NCBI RefSeq assembly: GCF_000702825.1
Contig: NZ_JNKF01000014.1
Span: 124,001-188,000 of the forward strand
Length of the DNA stretch: 64,000 bases
Origin: Prevotella sp. P6B1
GTDB lineage: Bacteria; Bacteroidota; Bacteroidia; Bacteroidales; Bacteroidaceae
Direction: 5' to 3'
A program made the translations under genes and the position numbers. This document shows positions 43,371-51,070 of the stretch, piece after piece. The notes below the pieces were generated by a model, which saw only the letters and a list, made by a program, of their open reading frames with translations, was not told the origin of the DNA and did no database searches. Position 1 is the stretch's first letter, and the number at the start of each line of letters is the position of its first letter.

Positions 43371-44409
43371 AAATCACCAAGAGGAGATTCATACGTTGTT
43401 TCATCCGACATTCGGGAATCACCCTCAGCCATTAGTCAGCATCATCGTGCCTGTATATAATACGGCTGAATACGTGGAAGAATGTATTCAGTCCATTCTG
43501 GTGCAGACCTATAAGAATATAGAATTGGTTCTTGTGAATGATGGGAGTACGGATGGTTCTGGCGAGATATGCAAGAAATATGAGCTTCTGCCCAATGTAA
43601 AATACTACAGCCAAGATAATCATGGGGTAACCTCTGCTAGACGGAAAGGTGTGGTAGAATGTACTGGTGAGTGGATAACATTTATGGATTCAGACGATTA
43701 CTATATGCGTGATGACGCAATACTTATGCTTGTTTCAGACTCAGAAGGAGTTGACATTGTATTTGGAAGTGCTGGAAAAGGTTATTCAGGACGTTCTGAT
43801 TTGCCAAGTTTCCTCTCTTATGAAAAATTTCTTGAGATGCAATATGGTAGGGAACTTTCTGCTGGGCCATGGGCAAAATTATATAATAGGAGGCTATTTA
43901 CTGAAAATACATTGAATGAGTCAAAAAACATCAAAAGAGCACAGGATTATCTGATGAATCTTGAGTTGGCAGTTGAGAATAGAAGGCCCGTGAAATTGTT
44001 TAAGAAGTCAGTATATTATCTGAGAGAGCATCCTAAGTCAAGACGTCATACTTTCATTCTAAATCTTGATTATATGTTGTCGCTGACAAAAATGGCAGAC
44101 AGAATAGTAGAAGGACATCTGCCTCAAAAGATTGTAGAGAAGGCAAAGGCGAAACAAAGACGTTATTTTTTCTATGAAACTATTTCTACTAATGGCTTCC
44201 GAAGTAGCGCAAATCATCCGTATGCTATTGAAACAAAGAAATTGCTTAAACAAACCTCCCAACTCACGTTAATGGACAGATGGCTATTGAGCGTCTCTTC
44301 TCCTTGGGCTGTGAAGATGGTCTGGAATTTGAAGAAGGTTGCAAGAAGGCTGGAGCATCCCTCGATAATTATATGTGACTTGAAGAGATTGGCTAAAATA
44401 TTTGCATAA
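43363..44409 (+). CDS. family-2 glycosyltransferase, paralogue of the upstream gene
   Basis: A 348-residue GT2 enzyme with PLVSIIVPVYNTAEYVEECI, LVLVNDGSTDGSGEICKKYE and MDSDDYYMRDD as catalytic motifs. It has a short N-terminal extension (MNKNHQEEIHTLFHPTFGNH). The first 80 coding residues are very similar to the gene at 42135, while the rest diverges. It has its own promoter and a leader built of 10-bp repeats, so it may be expressed separately from the rest of the locus. Confidence 0.9.
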   Translation: MNKNHQEEIHTLFHPTFGNHPQPLVSIIVPVYNTAEYVEECIQSILVQTYKNIELVLVNDGSTDGSGEICKKYELLPNVKYYSQDNHGVTSARRKGVVECTGEWITFMDSDDYYMRDDAILMLVSDSEGVDIVFGSAGKGYSGRSDLPSFLSYEKFLEMQYGRELSAGPWAKLYNRRLFTENTLNESKNIKRAQDYLMNLELAVENRRPVKLFKKSVYYLREHPKSRRHTFILNLDYMLSLTKMADRIVEGHLPQKIVEKAKAKQRRYFFYETISTNGFRSSANHPYAIETKKLLKQTSQLTLMDRWLLSVSSPWAVKMVWNLKKVARRLEHPSIIICDLKRLAKIFA

Positions 44410-44412
44410 ATA

Positions 44413-44444
44413 CTTGTTGGTTTCATGTAATCTTTGTATATTTG
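44413..44444 (+). promoter_or_regulatory. internal promoter ahead of the polyol-phosphate transferase
   Basis: CTTG (44413-44416), 20 bases, then TATATTTG (44437-44444). A second candidate -7 box TACTTTTG lies at 44520-44527 with TTTG at 44493-44496 (spacing 23). Confidence 0.65.
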
Positions 44445-44546
44445 CGTCCAAGTATGCTTTCTGCATTGAGCAAAAATGGGCAAATAATGCTTTTTGGATA
44501 AAGCAAAATATAAGTTTTATACTTTTGCTGTCAAACTAAGTTAGGA

Positions 44547-45797
44547 ATGAATATTAAACAACGGATATGGAAGATGACAAGGCCAGTGCTGAGGCCTGTG
44601 GGAGCAGTGACAATAGTTTGTTTGTTCTACCTATTGCGCATATTTCCGATAAAGAAGAATAAGGTTTTGGTTTGTGTTTTAGGTGGCATGTGCTATGACG
44701 ATAACCAGAAGTATATCATGGAGGAGCTTCATAAGCTTATTCCTGATTTGGATATCGTTTGGGTGAAGGATCCCAAATATGAATACGAACTACCTACATG
44801 GATGCGACCAGTTAAATGGCACAGTTGGCAATGGCTATATGAGCATGCGACGGCTAAGATCTGGACAAACAACTGGTGCGAACCTGATTACTTTGTGAAG
44901 CGAAAGGGGCAGTTATACGTGGAAACATGGCATGGGGGACTGGGCATCAAAAAAGTGGAAGGTGATATGATTGGTGAATGTGCGACAGATAGAGCAAAGA
45001 ACCTCTTCCAGAAGAATGCTTCGGATATGGCGAATGTATATATCTCTAACTCCGACCATCTGTCGGTGATCTATCGCAGGACATTCAATTATCATGGGCC
45101 TATCTGGAAATGCGGCTATCCGAAGAACGATATGTTGGTGCAGAATAATCCTGAGGAGGGTATGAAAGCGCGCAAGGACTTAGGCATTCCTTCTGATCAT
45201 AAAGTGTTGCTCTATGCTCCTACTTGGCGACATCGTTTTAGTCAGGAACAGCACATCGACATGAATGTATATGATATGGATATACAACGTCTGAAAAAAA
45301 CGCTGACGAATAAATTTGGTAGCGAGTGGACGATGCTCATCAGATTCCATCCTAAGCTGCGCCTCTATGCCAAGGGCTATCAGGAGACGCATCCGGATGT
45401 GATGGATGTGACCGACTATCAGGATATGCAGCGGCTGCTGATGGCGACGGACGTGATGGTGAGCGACTATTCGAGTTGTATCTTTGATGCAGCTCTGAGG
45501 CGGATTCCCTGTTTTACATACGCTACAGACTTCAATCATTATAAATATGAGGAGCGTGGCGTGTATTACGAAATGGAAGAACTACCTTTCCCTTACGCCA
45601 AGAACAACGACGAGATGGAGAAAAACGTGAAGGCTTTCGATATGGAGGACTATCTGAAGAAGTGGGATGCCTTCACCTTGAGAATGGGACTGAACGAAAC
45701 AGGCCATGCGGCGAAGGACATCGCACAGAAGATGGCAGACTTCCTGAATGGCAAGACGGTGACATGGCAGAATGATTATCCAATAAAAATACCCTAA
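44547..45797 (+). CDS. CDP-glycerol:poly(glycerophosphate) transferase-like protein
   Basis: A 416-residue protein of the TagB/TagF (Glyphos_transf) family, which moves glycerol phosphate or ribitol phosphate from a CDP-polyol to a growing chain. Motifs: YVETWHGGLGIKK near residue 126 with the catalytic His, KCGYPKNDML near 190, LLYAPTWRHRF near 219 and VSDYSSCIFDAALRR near 305. An N-terminal hydrophobic segment (VGAVTIVCLFYLLRIF) may attach it to the membrane. With the following cytidylyltransferase it argues for a phosphopolyol-containing glycan. The exact polyol is not defined. Confidence 0.9.
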   Translation: MNIKQRIWKMTRPVLRPVGAVTIVCLFYLLRIFPIKKNKVLVCVLGGMCYDDNQKYIMEELHKLIPDLDIVWVKDPKYEYELPTWMRPVKWHSWQWLYEHATAKIWTNNWCEPDYFVKRKGQLYVETWHGGLGIKKVEGDMIGECATDRAKNLFQKNASDMANVYISNSDHLSVIYRRTFNYHGPIWKCGYPKNDMLVQNNPEEGMKARKDLGIPSDHKVLLYAPTWRHRFSQEQHIDMNVYDMDIQRLKKTLTNKFGSEWTMLIRFHPKLRLYAKGYQETHPDVMDVTDYQDMQRLLMATDVMVSDYSSCIFDAALRRIPCFTYATDFNHYKYEERGVYYEMEELPFPYAKNNDEMEKNVKAFDMEDYLKKWDAFTLRMGLNETGHAAKDIAQKMADFLNGKTVTWQNDYPIKIP

Positions 45798-45802
45798 AAG
45801 AT

Positions 45803-46519
45803 ATGAACATAGCAGTAATTTTTGCAGGAGGGCAAGGGAACAGACTTAATTATCATAGTCGCCCCAAGCAGTTTTTTGAGTTTCGGGGGAAACCTATCGT
45901 AGTCTATACCATCGAGGTGTTTCAGCATATCCAGGAGGTTGATGCCATCGTGGTGGTATGCTTGGAAGACTGGATACCTTATCTGCGTCGTCAGGTGGAG
46001 AAATATGACTTGAATAAAGTCATAGATATCGTACCTGGTGGCAGCAAAGGACAAGACTCCATTTATCATGGACTGGTATGCGCCAAGCAACATTATCCAG
46101 AGGATTCGATGGTGCTGATACACGACGGTGTGCGCCCCTTGGCGATGGAGAAAACCATTATTGAGTGTATTGAAGTGGCCAAGGAGAAAGGAAACTGTAT
46201 TGTTTGTGTACCAGCGATGGAGACCATCGTCACGAAGAAAGCTGACGGTTCGCTGGAGGTGCCTGATCGCAATAGCGTTCTGATAGCGAGAGCACCACAA
46301 TGTTTTGTACTGAAAGATGTGCTGGAGGCCCATCAGAAGGCATTGGCAGAGGATAGGCATGATTTTGTGGATACCTGTTCGATGATGAACCATTATGGTT
46401 ATGAGTTGCATACGATTTTAGGCACGATCGAGAATATCAAGATTACGACACCTGCTGACTACTTTATGTTCAAGGCTATCATAGAATCAAGGGAAGAAAG
46501 TGCTGTATTTGGATTTTGA
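45803..46519 (+). CDS. IspD/TarI-type cytidylyltransferase
   Basis: A 238-residue nucleotidyltransferase that makes a CDP-linked product from CTP. The CTP loop IFAGGQGNRLNYHSRPKQFF and the acceptor-site phrase VLIHDGVRPLA near residue 106 are shared by IspD (methylerythritol phosphate) and TarI (ribitol 5-phosphate) enzymes. Its position six bases after the polyol-phosphate transferase favours a TarI-like role making CDP-ribitol, CDP-glycerol or a related donor. No TarJ-like reductase is seen beside it. Confidence 0.88.
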   Translation: MNIAVIFAGGQGNRLNYHSRPKQFFEFRGKPIVVYTIEVFQHIQEVDAIVVVCLEDWIPYLRRQVEKYDLNKVIDIVPGGSKGQDSIYHGLVCAKQHYPEDSMVLIHDGVRPLAMEKTIIECIEVAKEKGNCIVCVPAMETIVTKKADGSLEVPDRNSVLIARAPQCFVLKDVLEAHQKALAEDRHDFVDTCSMMNHYGYELHTILGTIENIKITTPADYFMFKAIIESREESAVFGF

Positions 46520-46531
46520 ACATTGAAAAGA

Positions 46532-47593
46532 ATGGTTATTATAGAAGATCTGCAGAGGATGAGTGAGGCTCGTCTGCCTTGGCGAGAGCTTGACGGGAAG
46601 ACTATCCTCGTGACAGGGGCTACAGGTATGTTGGCCTCATATGTCACTTGGCTGTTGCTCTATCTGCATGAGCATGCAGGTATTCATGTCTCTATAGTAG
46701 CGCTTTGCAGGAATCGCCAGAAAGCTGAGCAATATTTTGGCTCGTATGTGGGTAAGCCTTATTTCCATTTTCTGATTCAGGATGTTTGCGATCCTATCGC
46801 CTATGAGGGAAAGGTGGACTACGTTTTCCATCTAGCAGGGAACGCCAGTCCGCATTATATCAATACGGATCCTGTGGGCATCATGAAATGCAATCTGCTG
46901 GGCACGATGAATGTGCTGGAGTATGCACGCGATTGTCAGACGAAGAAGGTGATTTTTGCCTCTACACGTGAGGTCTATGGCAAAAACGAGGAGGCAGAAC
47001 GCTTGGATGAGCAGACTTTTGGCACACTCAACCCTTTGGACGACAGATCGTGCTATCCTGAGAGCAAACGGGCTGCAGAGACGTTACTGAAGAGTTATTA
47101 TCTGCAATATGGTGTGAACTTTAATGCTATTCGTATTGCCCATTCGTATGGCCCTACGATGACACTAGAAAATGACGGAAGGGTGATGGCCGACCTGATG
47201 GGCGACGTTGTGGCTGGTCGTGACATTGTGCTGAAAAGCAGTGGTGAGGCTGTTCGGGCGTTCCTTTATATCTCAGATGCCGTCGTAGGTATGTTCACTG
47301 TGCTCTTTCATGGCCAAACGGCAAAGGCTTATAACCTCGCTAACGAAACGGAGCCCATCAGCATCAGGAATTTGGCACAACTATTGGCGGCATCAAGCAA
47401 GAATACAACGATTCAGGTGGTAGTATCGGAGTGTGAACAGAAAGGCTATTGTGCCTATCGCCGCACAGCTTTAGACACATCAGCCATCCAACAATTAGGC
47501 TGGAAACCGATGGTTTCCCTCAAAGTAGGAATTGAGAGGGTGCTACATTACTTTACATCTACAGAAAATCCTCTCCCAATAGGGAGAGGATGA
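46532..47593 (+). CDS. NAD-dependent epimerase/dehydratase (extended SDR)
   Basis: A 353-residue Rossmann-fold enzyme. The dinucleotide site reads VTGATGMLASY near residue 27, where the third Gly of the usual GxxGxxG is Ala. The catalytic pair is in CYPESKRAAE (YxxxK) near residue 174 after ASTREVYG. Such enzymes epimerise or dehydrate nucleotide sugars. As the third gene in a CDP-activation group it may act on a CDP-linked sugar or polyol (inference). The ATG at 46532 is preferred to a TTG at 46523. The last seven codons are encoded by a perfect hairpin. Confidence 0.88.
   Translation: MVIIEDLQRMSEARLPWRELDGKTILVTGATGMLASYVTWLLLYLHEHAGIHVSIVALCRNRQKAEQYFGSYVGKPYFHFLIQDVCDPIAYEGKVDYVFHLAGNASPHYINTDPVGIMKCNLLGTMNVLEYARDCQTKKVIFASTREVYGKNEEAERLDEQTFGTLNPLDDRSCYPESKRAAETLLKSYYLQYGVNFNAIRIAHSYGPTMTLENDGRVMADLMGDVVAGRDIVLKSSGEAVRAFLYISDAVVGMFTVLFHGQTAKAYNLANETEPISIRNLAQLLAASSKNTTIQVVVSECEQKGYCAYRRTALDTSAIQQLGWKPMVSLKVGIERVLHYFTSTENPLPIGRG
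47569..47590. repeat. perfect hairpin at the end of the epimerase gene
   Basis: TCCTCTCCC (47569-47577), loop AATA, GGGAGAGGA (47582-47590). No T-run follows, so it looks more like a dispersed REP-type element or an RNA-stabilising end than an intrinsic terminator. Confidence 0.75.
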
Positions 47594-47777
47594 ATAAGGC
47601 CTACTGCTCCATTAGCCAGTACTTGCTTGCAAAGATAGTACTTTTTTGGTGAATATCAGCATATTTGGAGGAAAAATTGTTTTTCATGCTGGATTTTAGA
47701 GAAAATGACTCGAAACTGTTCGGAAGATATAGCTTGAGAAAGAAATATTTTTGGCGCAGGAAATACAAAAATGCTGT

Positions 47778-47899
47778 TTAATCCTACTAAACCTACATTA
47801 TCCAACTCTATTACAGATACTTACACTAAAATTTAATCCTACTAACAACCCTACTAAAATCCTACTTTAATCCTACTTTAATCCTACCTTAATCCTACT
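47778..47899 (+). repeat. left array of 11-bp direct repeats (TTAATCCTACT)
   Basis: Copies at 47778, 47833, 47845 (degenerate), 47856, 47867, 47878 and 47889. The last four are in perfect 11-bp tandem. The outlying first copy is 55 bases (five repeat lengths) before the second. Confidence 0.95.
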
Positions 47900-47945
47900 A
47901 GAATGGAGCAATCACGGAAAAAGTAAAGCATAACTTTTGCACCAG

Positions 47946-48026
47946 TTTCCCGTAAGGTTACAAATAGTTCCCCGTAAGGGAACTGGTAATTCCCACGTTG
48001 GGAACCAAAAATTCCCACGTTGGGAA
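47946..48026. repeat. four 15-bp palindromes on an exact 22-bp period
   Basis: TTTCCCGTAAGGTTA (47946, degenerate), TTCCCCGTAAGGGAA (47968), TTCCCACGTTGGGAA (47990) and TTCCCACGTTGGGAA (48012). All four start exactly 22 bases apart and have 7-base spacers. Confidence 0.95.
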
Positions 48027-48043
48027 CAAAATACGGCAATATT

Positions 48044-48154
48044 GGTAGGATTAATGTAGTGTATTTGTAGGATTAAAAGTGGATTATTGGTAGGATTGAA
48101 AAATCGGTTAAATAATTATAAATCTGACAGTTAAATGGCGTTTGGTAGGATTAA
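48044..48154 (-). repeat. right array of inverted 11-bp repeats (GGTAGGATTAA)
   Basis: Copies at 48044, 48066, 48089 (one mismatch) and 48144. They are the reverse complement of the left repeats. Spacings are 22, 23 and 55 bases, close to whole multiples of 11. Confidence 0.93.
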
Positions 48155-48177
48155 ATGGGGTATTTGTAAATTTTGCA

Positions 48178-48209
48178 TTTGGGAAAAGACATTTTTCTTC
48201 GTATATTTG
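48178..48209 (+). promoter_or_regulatory. Bacteroidetes promoter for the VirE/VapE gene
   Basis: -33 TTTG (48178-48181), exactly 20 bases, -7 TATATTTG (48202-48209). The sequence TTGGGAA (48179-48185), which overlaps the -33 box, contains the right half (TGGGAA) of the upstream palindromes. Confidence 0.9.
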
Positions 48210-48241
48210 CGCTAAAATCAATCAATAATAACTCTAAAGAT

Positions 48242-50383
48242 ATGAAGATTACTTTATTAAAACTATCGAGAAAGAAGGAAGTCATAAACCGTCTGGAGCT
48301 GTCGGAAATGGCTGAGATGATCAAAAACAGCCCCATCGCACAAAACGTGTTCAACTTGCGACTGAACTACAAGTTCCTGAAGCCACAGCGGATAAACGAC
48401 GGACAAATCATGGTGGACGACCAGCAACACACGGTGAATCTGCCCCGTATCCTCTTTGCTGCGGAATGCATGAACTACAAAGAGAAGCAGAAGGGACTGA
48501 GGTACAACGGACTGGTAGTGATAGAAGTGAACGGACTGAAGACCTACGAGGAGGCCACAAGCATCCGCAATCAGGCTGCGAGGATGGACGAAACGCTGAT
48601 GGCCTTTTTAGGCGCATCGGGCATGAGCGTGAAGATAGTGTGCAGAGGTGAGCTGTATGGGGATTACCAGTCGACAAGCACCACGCTGCCACAGCGAGAC
48701 GAGGAGATCAGACAGTTTCATAAGAACCTGTACGAGACGGCACGCAGGGCTTATCAGAACCAGTTGGGCATCGACATTGCCTACTTGGAGCCTACTGTGG
48801 AGCGCACCGTCTATCTGAGTGCCGACCCTGAGATGTACTTCAACCCGGAGGCACGACCATTCAAGGCTGATGCAGACAAACACGACCAGCCAGAGCCTAC
48901 CAAAATATCGTACGAAAGCGACAGGCTGATGCCAGGCCGAACCATCACACGAACGTATCACTTCAACTGGTTGTTCATTCTGCGCGAGGTGCTGGGCGAG
49001 TACTTCGACCTGCCTGACGAGGAGCGCCAGATGCAGCTGTTGCAGCAGATAGCCCGCAAGTCGCTCGAGCAGGGCATTCCCCTATCCCACGCCCAGGGCA
49101 TGACGCTGGAGCACCCGCTCTTCCACAACGATCCCGACCTGGTGAAGAGCGTATTCGCCACCACCTACGAGATACCGCTGATGGAGGACTATCGCAAGCA
49201 GCACAAAATAAAGCCGCTGAAGAGTGTGCCTCAGGAGACGCTACAGACGATGCGAACAGAGATATTCCTGACTGCCAACTACGACATGCGAAAAAACCTG
49301 ATGACCGGCGTGGCAGAATATCGTATGAAATATGCTGAGGATCAGACCTTCAAACCTCTGACTGAGGAGGTGCGCAACGATATGACCATCGAGGCGCGCG
49401 AACAGGGACTGAAGTCGTGGGACCAGGACGTGAACCGCTTTATCGACTCGACCCGCATTGAGCAATACGACCCTGTGAACACCTGGCTCGACCACTTGCC
49501 CGAATGGGACGGGCACGACCATATAGCCGACCTGGCAGCCCGCGTGCCAACCACTCAGCCACATTGGCCCAAGTACCTGAGATACTGGCTGACGGGTATG
49601 GTGGCGCAATGGCGCGAGAGCGACAAGCAGCTGACTGGCAATGCGTTAACACCGCTATTGATAGGTCGCCAAGGCTGCGGAAAGACGCGATTCTGCAAAA
49701 TCATCCTGCCTCCGGAACTGCGCGACTACTACAACGACAAGCTGAACTTCAAGAATGAGTTCGACCTGAATATCGCGCTGACGATGTTTGCCCTCATCAA
49801 TCTCGACGAGTTCGACAAGACCACCAAGTCGCAGCAGATTGTGCTGAAATACCTGCTATCGTCGAGCGAAGTGAAATTCCGCCCACCCTACGGCAAGACC
49901 ATCAAGCTGTTCCGTCGCTACACCTCGTTCATCGGCACCACCAACGAGCAGCAGCCACTGGTAGATCAGACGGGATCGCGCCGATTTGTCTGCGTGAGCA
50001 TACCCAAGGACCAGAATATCGACTATACCGACAATGTAGACCACGAGCAGCTGTTTGCTCAGGCGCTCCACCTATTTAATAATAAGGAGCGCTTCTGGCT
50101 AGACGATGAGGAGATCAAGGAGCTGATAGCGGAGAACGAGCCTTTCCAGAAGACTGTTGATCTGCTGGATATGATCGAAGACAGCTTTGCCAAGCCCAAC
50201 GGCAATGAGGGCCGATGGTGGAAGGCGAGCGAACTGCACGCCTACCTGGATGCGAAATACGCTTACTTCGACGCCAAGGTGAACACGCCCAGAGTGCTTG
50301 GCAGGGCGATGAACAACTATAAGTTCGGATTCAAGCGCCGCACTGTCAACGGCATCTCAGAATACTGGCTGCAAGAGAAATAA
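48242..50383 (+). CDS. VirE/VapE-type primase-helicase-like protein
   Basis: A 713-residue protein. Residues 60-205 resemble the VirE N-terminal (BT4734-like) primase fold: NGLVVIEVNGL at the metal site, GASGMSVKIVCRGEL, and ERTVYLSADPEMYFNPEARP. A helical linker follows. Residues 440-620 are the VirE/VapE P-loop domain with Walker A LIGRQGCGKTRF near 475, Walker B ALINLDEFDKT near 518 and FIGTTNEQQPLVDQTGSRRF near 563. The start at 48242 is chosen because it follows the promoter; an earlier in-frame ATG (48173) lies upstream of it. Related proteins replicate plasmids and phage satellites. No integrase or relaxase is in view, so the role here is open. Confidence 0.9.
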   Translation: MKITLLKLSRKKEVINRLELSEMAEMIKNSPIAQNVFNLRLNYKFLKPQRINDGQIMVDDQQHTVNLPRILFAAECMNYKEKQKGLRYNGLVVIEVNGLKTYEEATSIRNQAARMDETLMAFLGASGMSVKIVCRGELYGDYQSTSTTLPQRDEEIRQFHKNLYETARRAYQNQLGIDIAYLEPTVERTVYLSADPEMYFNPEARPFKADADKHDQPEPTKISYESDRLMPGRTITRTYHFNWLFILREVLGEYFDLPDEERQMQLLQQIARKSLEQGIPLSHAQGMTLEHPLFHNDPDLVKSVFATTYEIPLMEDYRKQHKIKPLKSVPQETLQTMRTEIFLTANYDMRKNLMTGVAEYRMKYAEDQTFKPLTEEVRNDMTIEAREQGLKSWDQDVNRFIDSTRIEQYDPVNTWLDHLPEWDGHDHIADLAARVPTTQPHWPKYLRYWLTGMVAQWRESDKQLTGNALTPLLIGRQGCGKTRFCKIILPPELRDYYNDKLNFKNEFDLNIALTMFALINLDEFDKTTKSQQIVLKYLLSSSEVKFRPPYGKTIKLFRRYTSFIGTTNEQQPLVDQTGSRRFVCVSIPKDQNIDYTDNVDHEQLFAQALHLFNNKERFWLDDEEIKELIAENEPFQKTVDLLDMIEDSFAKPNGNEGRWWKASELHAYLDAKYAYFDAKVNTPRVLGRAMNNYKFGFKRRTVNGISEYWLQEK

Positions 50384-50389
50384 CAAAAG

Positions 50390-50424
50390 AAATAGCCTCC
50401 ATCAGCTGGAGGCTATTTCTTTTT
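50390..50424. terminator. strong terminator after the VirE/VapE gene
   Basis: The 12-bp stem AAATAGCCTCCA (50390-50401) and TGGAGGCTATTT (50407-50418) has a 5-base loop and is followed by CTTTTT. It can also serve the convergent lipoprotein gene. Confidence 0.92.
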
Positions 50425-50438
50425 GTTTATGAGATCTG

Positions 50439-50954
50439 TTACTTAATGCGGGGATGTGTGGGGCGAGCCTCAACGGCAGGGGCATCAATCATACCGCGGG
50501 TGTGATAATGAGTGCCTCCCCAGTTGTAATAGTCGGCAGACCTACGAGTAGAATTATGCAACTCGAAGCTTACTTCCTTGTCGCCATCCCAGAAGCGGCC
50601 ACGGAACCGGTTTGAGGTCAATGAGTAGTTGCGGATCTCTACACGGGCGTTGTCCTCAAAGAGGATATAAACAGTACCGTACTCAACGTACCATGTAAAA
50701 CGATATACCTCGTAGTCGTTGGGTCCATAGTAGTCGGCCCAGAGACCATTACCTTCTGTATATGAGCTGGGATAACGGAGGAATGTGATTTCTGACTCAA
50801 CATACGACTCACCAAAATTATCGGCTATCGACATGTTACCTACCCATGTTCCTTCGAGATCGCAGGCGATTTCTTCATCGGTTTCGCAAGAGGTGAACGA
50901 CAGTGTCATCAATCCCATCATTGCCATCATCAGTGTTGTGTAGAGCTTCTTCAT
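50439..50954 (-). CDS. small predicted lipoprotein
   Basis: A 171-residue protein when started at 50954 (MKKLYTTLMMAMMGLMTLSF, lipobox SFTSC). A purine-rich AGAAAGGG lies just upstream of this ATG, whereas the frame start at 50987 would leave almost no leader after the promoter. The mature part (ACDLEGTWVGNMSIADNFGE, VYRFTWYVEYGTVYILFEDN) is beta-rich and looks like a lipocalin-like or Bacteroidetes secreted beta domain. The function is unknown. It is transcribed alone from the promoter at 51008-51039. Confidence 0.82.
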   Translation of the reverse strand: MKKLYTTLMMAMMGLMTLSFTSCETDEEIACDLEGTWVGNMSIADNFGESYVESEITFLRYPSSYTEGNGLWADYYGPNDYEVYRFTWYVEYGTVYILFEDNARVEIRNYSLTSNRFRGRFWDGDKEVSFELHNSTRRSADYYNWGGTHYHTRGMIDAPAVEARPTHPRIK

Positions 50955-51007
50955 AACTGTACCCTTTCTATTTCTTTTGTTAGACATTCGATTATTTTTT
51001 GATATTG

Positions 51008-51039
51008 CAAAGTTAGATAATTTAGTGAACTCCTACAAA
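51008..51039 (-). promoter_or_regulatory. Bacteroidetes promoter for the small lipoprotein
   Basis: Minus-strand -33 TTTG (51036-51039) and -7 TAACTTTG (51008-51015), 20 bases apart. Confidence 0.85.
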
Positions 51040-51070
51040 GGAAAATCCATAAACCATGAGGGGGAATTCC

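Larger units (their letters stand above)
47594..48241. other. 648-bp non-coding region upstream of the VirE/VapE gene
   Basis: No gene is supported here. The left part (47594-47777) contains an AGTACT pair (47618-47623 and 47637-47642) around a minus-strand TATCTTTG at 47630-47637. The rest holds the 11-bp repeat arrays and the 22-bp palindrome ladder listed separately, an AT-rich stretch (about 48099-48127) and the promoter of the next gene. Confidence 0.9.

Noticed and set aside
43204..43432. Small minus-strand open frames in the gap before the glycosyltransferase at 43363
   Set aside because: AT-rich composition, no promoter on that strand, and overlap with a supported plus-strand promoter and repeat leader.
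45794..46411. A 205-codon frame opposite the cytidylyltransferase
   Set aside because: It is the antisense shadow of a clear IspD/TarI-type gene.
47778..48154. Possible CRISPR array
   Set aside because: The repeats are 11 and 15 bases, spacers are constant or absent, orientation flips in the middle, and no cas gene is nearby.
48173..48241. Upstream in-frame ATG for the VirE/VapE gene
   Set aside because: This start lies before the -33 box of the promoter, so it would not be transcribed from it. The ATG at 48242 follows the promoter at a normal distance.
35311..50383. Polysaccharide locus plus VapE gene as an integrative element
   Set aside because: No integrase, relaxase, direct-repeat ends or tRNA attachment site are visible at either boundary.
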